From positions 3,998,001-4,062,000 of the forward strand of contig NC_012914.1 of NCBI RefSeq assembly GCF_000023585.1: 64,000 nt of DNA. Direction: 5' to 3'. Every line of letters begins with the position of its first letter. Position 1 is the first letter of the stretch. The notes below the pieces were generated by a model. The model saw only the letters and a program-made list of their open reading frames with translations. It was not told the DNA's origin and made no database searches. The translations under genes were made by a program, and so were the position numbers. Shown piece after piece: positions 61,012 to 64,000 of this stretch. This DNA comes from Paenibacillus sp. JDR-2 (GTDB lineage: Bacteria; Bacillota; Bacilli; Paenibacillales; Paenibacillaceae).

Positions 61012-62106
61012 ATGCTGGAGTTTAAGAAACGAAAGCTCTCGGATAATAAATTCGAGGCATGCGCCGTGTTTGACGTAAACAACGATGGTATACCCGACAT
61101 TGTTAGCGGCGCTTACTGGTACGAAGGGCCGGACTTCAACCGCAGACACCGGATCTGCGAGGTAGGGGAAATCGGCGAATATCACGATGATTTCTCCGAC
61201 TTCCCCATGGATGTAGACGGCGACGGCTGGCCGGATATCATCACGGGTTCCTGGTTTACCGAAACGTTAAGATGGCGCCGCAATCCCGGTACTGCGGGAG
61301 AAGATTGGAAAACGACCGACATTGACCGCTGCGGCAATATCGAGACGATCCGATTTTACGATATCGACGGCTGCGGCGTGCCCGAAATTTTCCCCAATAC
61401 CCCAAACGAACCTCAAGCTTTCTATAAGTTGTTGCGCGACGCCGATGGCAAAGGAACCAGCCAATTCCGGAAAATAATAATCGGAGATGCACCAAGCGGG
61501 CATGGCATGGGTTTTGTCGATATTAACGGGGACGGCCGCGTTGATCTTGTCTTAAGCGGTGGCTGGCTAGAGCAGCCGGAAGATCCGTATCGGACGCCTT
61601 GGACATTCCATGCCGAATGGTCCCTTGGCTCAGCCAGCGTGCCGGTCATCGGCCATGATGTGAACGGCGACGGTCTCGTCGACTTGATTGTAGGTCAAGC
61701 GCATGATTACGGACTCCACTGGTATGAGCAGCGCCGAACGCAAGACGGCTCCCGAAGCTGGATCCGCCATACGATTGAAGGCACCGCTTCCCAGTTCCAT
61801 GATCTTTGGCTGGTTGACCTTGATCTCGACGGCAAGCTTGAGCTCGTTACAGGCAAACGTTACCGTGCCCATAACGACGGCGATCCGGGAGCGCATGATC
61901 CGATTGGCATCTATTACTACACCATTAATAACGCACGATTCGAAAAGCATGTTATCGATTATGGGCCTGCCGGTGAAGCCTCCGGCACGGGAATCTATTT
62001 CTGGGTGCAGGACCTTACCGGCAACGGGTATCCGGACATTGTTGCGCCAGGCAAGGACGGGCTTTATTTATTCGAAAATATCGGACCGACAAAGGAGCAA
62101 TTATGA
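61012..62106 (+). CDS. FG-GAP/VCBS-repeat protein without signal peptide
   Basis: The 364-residue protein contains seven calcium-loop-like repeats of the form D-x-(N/D)-x-D-G-x-x-D: DVNNDGIPD (21-29), DVDGDGWPD, DIDGCGVPE, DINGDGRVD, DVNGDGLVD, DLDLDGKLE and DLTGNGYPD. It should fold as a beta-propeller. Unlike most FG-GAP proteins it has no signal peptide or anchor (it begins MLEFKKRKLSDNKFEACAVF), so it seems cytoplasmic. AGGAGG precedes the ATG. It overlaps the oxidoreductase gene by four bases, so the two are made together. Its function is unknown; sugar binding or an unrecognised enzyme activity is possible. Confidence 0.85.
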   Translation: MLEFKKRKLSDNKFEACAVFDVNNDGIPDIVSGAYWYEGPDFNRRHRICEVGEIGEYHDDFSDFPMDVDGDGWPDIITGSWFTETLRWRRNPGTAGEDWKTTDIDRCGNIETIRFYDIDGCGVPEIFPNTPNEPQAFYKLLRDADGKGTSQFRKIIIGDAPSGHGMGFVDINGDGRVDLVLSGGWLEQPEDPYRTPWTFHAEWSLGSASVPVIGHDVNGDGLVDLIVGQAHDYGLHWYEQRRTQDGSRSWIRHTIEGTASQFHDLWLVDLDLDGKLELVTGKRYRAHNDGDPGAHDPIGIYYYTINNARFEKHVIDYGPAGEASGTGIYFWVQDLTGNGYPDIVAPGKDGLYLFENIGPTKEQL

Positions 62107-63185
62107 TGAGCGCAAAGCTGCGTATTGGTTTTGTAGGCGTAGGAGGGATGGGGCAAATGGCGCATCTGACTAATTACGCCGTACTGAAGGAGGAATGCGA
62201 AGTGGTTGCCTTGGCGGAACCCCGGCAGCAGATGGCCAGGCTGGTAGCCGGCCGTTATGGCGTACCGAAGATTTACGCCAGCCATCTTGAGCTGTTGGAG
62301 CAAGCCAAGGTTGACGCCATTATAGCGCCGCAGCCCTTCCGGAACCATTCGAATGTTATTCCGGATATTTTGCGGGCAGGCATTCCGGTTTTGACGGAAA
62401 AGCCTCTGTCTCTTACGGTGCGGGAAGGCGGCAAAATGGTACGGTTAGGCGAAGAAAGCGGCACGCTTCATATGATTGGTTACCACAAGCGTTCGGATCC
62501 TGCGGTAGAATACGCCAAGCGTGTTATTGAAGAATGGAAAGCATCCGGCAGCTTTGGCGAACTGCAATATATCCGGATTACGATGCCGCCGGGAGATTGG
62601 GTTGGCGGAGCAGACCAGCCGATTGGCAGCAATGAGCCTTATCCCACGCTCCTGCTGGAACAAGGTCCCGAGGGATATACGGACAAAATGACGCAAATGC
62701 TGGACAGCTTCGTCAATTATTACATCCATCAGGTGAATATGTTCCGCCATCTGCTTGGCGAGAATTACAAGCTTACCTTCGGCGACCGCCGCGGTATCGT
62801 GCTAAACGGCGAGAGCGACAGCGGCGTTACGATTACCTTGGAGATGGCTCCTTACCACACCTCCCACGAGTGGGAAGAACAGATTCTGGTAGGTTTCCGA
62901 CAAGGCTATGTCCGCATTGATCTGCCTGCCCCGCTGGCACGCCAACGCGCGGGGAGAGTAACGATCAAGAAGGACAACGCCTCCGCCGACGAAGCTCTTA
63001 CTTACGAGCCCATTCTGCCGAACGTCTCCGCGATGCGCAATCAGGCACGTTATTTCCTTGCCGCCGTCCGCGGCGATCGGCCAGCGCCCTGCACGGCTAA
63101 GGAAGCGCTGCAGGATTTGATATTTGCCCAATCGTATGTGGATTACATGAACCGGACTTATCCGGAAAGCCTGCCTGAAACCTAA
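62103..63185 (+). CDS. Gfo/Idh/MocA-family oxidoreductase
   Basis: The 360-residue protein has an NAD(P)-binding start (LRIGFVGVGGMGQMAHL) and the signature TEKPLSLTVREGGKMV with the catalytic lysine. The later segment LDSFVNYYIHQVNMFRHLLGE corresponds to the family's usual DxxxHxxD-type region, here NYYIHQVN, so the substrate site departs from the classic pattern. It likely acts on a sugar or sugar derivative. AAGGAG precedes the ATG, which overlaps the FG-GAP stop (ATGA). Both genes are divergent from an AraC regulator. Confidence 0.9.
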   Translation: MMSAKLRIGFVGVGGMGQMAHLTNYAVLKEECEVVALAEPRQQMARLVAGRYGVPKIYASHLELLEQAKVDAIIAPQPFRNHSNVIPDILRAGIPVLTEKPLSLTVREGGKMVRLGEESGTLHMIGYHKRSDPAVEYAKRVIEEWKASGSFGELQYIRITMPPGDWVGGADQPIGSNEPYPTLLLEQGPEGYTDKMTQMLDSFVNYYIHQVNMFRHLLGENYKLTFGDRRGIVLNGESDSGVTITLEMAPYHTSHEWEEQILVGFRQGYVRIDLPAPLARQRAGRVTIKKDNASADEALTYEPILPNVSAMRNQARYFLAAVRGDRPAPCTAKEALQDLIFAQSYVDYMNRTYPESLPET

Positions 63186-63190
63186 AAAAC

Positions 63191-63215
63191 GCAGCTGCGC
63201 CAAACGCGCAGCTGC
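63191..63215 (-). terminator. Terminator between oxidoreductase and serine hydrolase genes
   Basis: GCAGCTGCGC (63191-63200) and GCGCAGCTGC (63206-63215) form a perfect 10-bp stem. On the minus strand GTTTTTT follows, so it mainly serves the serine hydrolase gene; it can also stop the plus strand. Confidence 0.85.
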
Positions 63216-63223
63216 ATTCCTAT

Positions 63224-64000
63224 TTATAAGGTGCTCATCACAATATTGCGGAGCTTCCGTGTCAGCGGCGTCGTGCCCGCATCCTTCTTCTGGATCATGA
63301 GCAGAATCGTCAAACCCTCTTGCGGGAAATTGCCGAAGTATGCGCCTAACCAGCCATCCCAGCCGTATTCTCCCGGGCTTGCCAGAATTCCCGCAGTCTT
63401 CGTGTCCGTTACAACGCGCATCAAGTTCCCGTAGCTGTGTCCGGTCAAGGTATGCCAGTTGTCAAAGGCAGACTGCTGACGGGCATTTAACGTTCCCGTT
63501 GTTAAATATTGAACCGTTCTTGGACGCAAAACTTGTACGCCGTCCAGGTTTCCTTGGTTCAACAGCATGGTCGTAAATTTCGCCGCATCGTCAATCGTGG
63601 AGACAAGTCCCGCTCCACCGGATTCGAAAGCCGGGTCACGGTCCATTTGATGAATAATACCCAGATGATTGCCCGTAAAGAGACTCATGCCGTCCTGCTC
63701 GCTTGCGTATGTTTTGACGAGACGTCCTCTCTTCTCTTCCGGTAACGAGAAGCCGGTATCCTTCATCCCCAGCGGGCCAAAAATCTCCTTCTGCAAAAAC
63801 TCTCCAAAGCGCATTCCGCTTACTACTTCCACAACAGCACCCAGCACGTCGGCCGATGTGCCATAAGTCCAGGAGGTTCCCGGCTGGAAAGCAAGCGGGC
63901 CTTCGCCAAGCTTGTTCATCGCTTCCACGGTGCCCATCGGAGATTCTCCGAGCAGGCGCTCGCCAATCTCTCTGAACAGAGCCTCCGTTGCTTGTCCTGC
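63224..64000 (-). CDS. Beta-lactamase-family serine hydrolase, N-terminus outside the window
   Basis: The frame is open to the window edge at 64000, so only the last 258 residues are present. WTYGTSADVLGAVVEVVSG corresponds to the YxN/YxS motif region of class C beta-lactamase-like esterases and peptidases. FGPLGMKDTGFSLPEEKRGRLVKTY and the ending GEYGWDGWLGAYFGNFPQEGLTILLMIQ are typical of the EstB-like group, with a WxG-type third motif instead of KTG. The SxxK nucleophile lies beyond the window. An esterase or D-amino-acid peptidase role is more likely than antibiotic resistance. Confidence 0.85.
   Translation of the reverse strand, partial: AGQATEALFREIGERLLGESPMGTVEAMNKLGEGPLAFQPGTSWTYGTSADVLGAVVEVVSGMRFGEFLQKEIFGPLGMKDTGFSLPEEKRGRLVKTYASEQDGMSLFTGNHLGIIHQMDRDPAFESGGAGLVSTIDDAAKFTTMLLNQGNLDGVQVLRPRTVQYLTTGTLNARQQSAFDNWHTLTGHSYGNLMRVVTDTKTAGILASPGEYGWDGWLGAYFGNFPQEGLTILLMIQKKDAGTTPLTRKLRNIVMSTL

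Overview
The window looks like a chromosomal segment of a spore-forming, plant-polysaccharide-degrading Paenibacillaceae bacterium (Paenibacillus/Cohnella type). The support is internal. There is a GerA/GerB/GerC germinant-receptor operon, a BclA-like collagen protein, S-layer-homology (SLH) anchored giant exoproteins, YesM/YesN-type two-component regulation of a sugar ABC importer, many AraC regulators, strong GGAGG ribosome sites and frequent TTG/GTG starts. No rRNA, tRNA, CRISPR array or prophage was seen.

Layout. 0-1.7 kb: the end of a DegT-type sugar aminotransferase, GDP-mannose 4,6-dehydratase (nucleotide-sugar synthesis) and a possible 30-residue membrane peptide. 1.8-4.0 kb: a YerD-like glutamate-synthase-domain protein and an acetyltransferase. 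4.1-6.6 kb: a kduI - DeoR regulator - kduD operon for the pectin-derived uronate pathway, behind a clear promoter with phased repeats. 6.6-8.5 kb: a BlaI/M56 signalling pair with its own operators. 8.5-10 kb: a fluoride riboswitch controlling a CLC-type fluoride exporter.

10-21.7 kb (minus strand) is a rhamnose locus: the aldolase/dehydrogenase fusion, rhaA and rhaB, then a histidine kinase and response regulator, then a lipoprotein binding protein and two permeases. With kduI/kduD this suggests use of rhamnogalacturonan or similar pectin fragments. 21.8-25.6 kb: an oxidoreductase and sugar isomerase pair divergent from an AraC regulator, then an IclR regulator. 25.7-30 kb: a nitrogen-scavenging block in which a copper amine oxidase and a small His-rich membrane protein are divergent from an ammonium transporter and PII protein; a perfect GlnR/TnrA-type box lies between them. 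30-33.5 kb: a glutamine amidotransferase, an SGNH esterase, a DUF4184 membrane protein and an orphan short-form argC.

33.5-36 kb is the most anomalous DNA: a non-coding array of three ~165-bp repeats bracketed by two near-identical hairpins, followed by an IS1182-family insertion sequence whose probable left end is the second hairpin. 36-41.5 kb: a 1641-residue SLH-anchored GH30 glycosidase preceded by two copies of a 14-bp palindrome and a remnant of a GH74 xyloglucanase gene. 41.5-48 kb: a LURP-one-like protein, the germination operon, the collagen-like spore protein, a GyrI-like protein and a methyltransferase. 48.3-53.3 kb: a GH27 alpha-galactosidase with AraC and MalT-type LuxR regulators upstream. 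53.4-59.9 kb: a 2185-residue Kelch/Ig-repeat/SLH surface protein. 60-63.2 kb: an AraC regulator divergent from an FG-GAP protein and a Gfo/Idh/MocA oxidoreductase. The window ends inside a serine beta-lactamase-family hydrolase.

No single region can be claimed as a proven new system. The best candidates for undescribed biology are the repeat array with twin hairpins, the amine oxidase/ammonium module, the giant Kelch-Ig protein and the cytosolic FG-GAP/oxidoreductase pair. Functional calls rest on motif recognition by eye; no database search was run.
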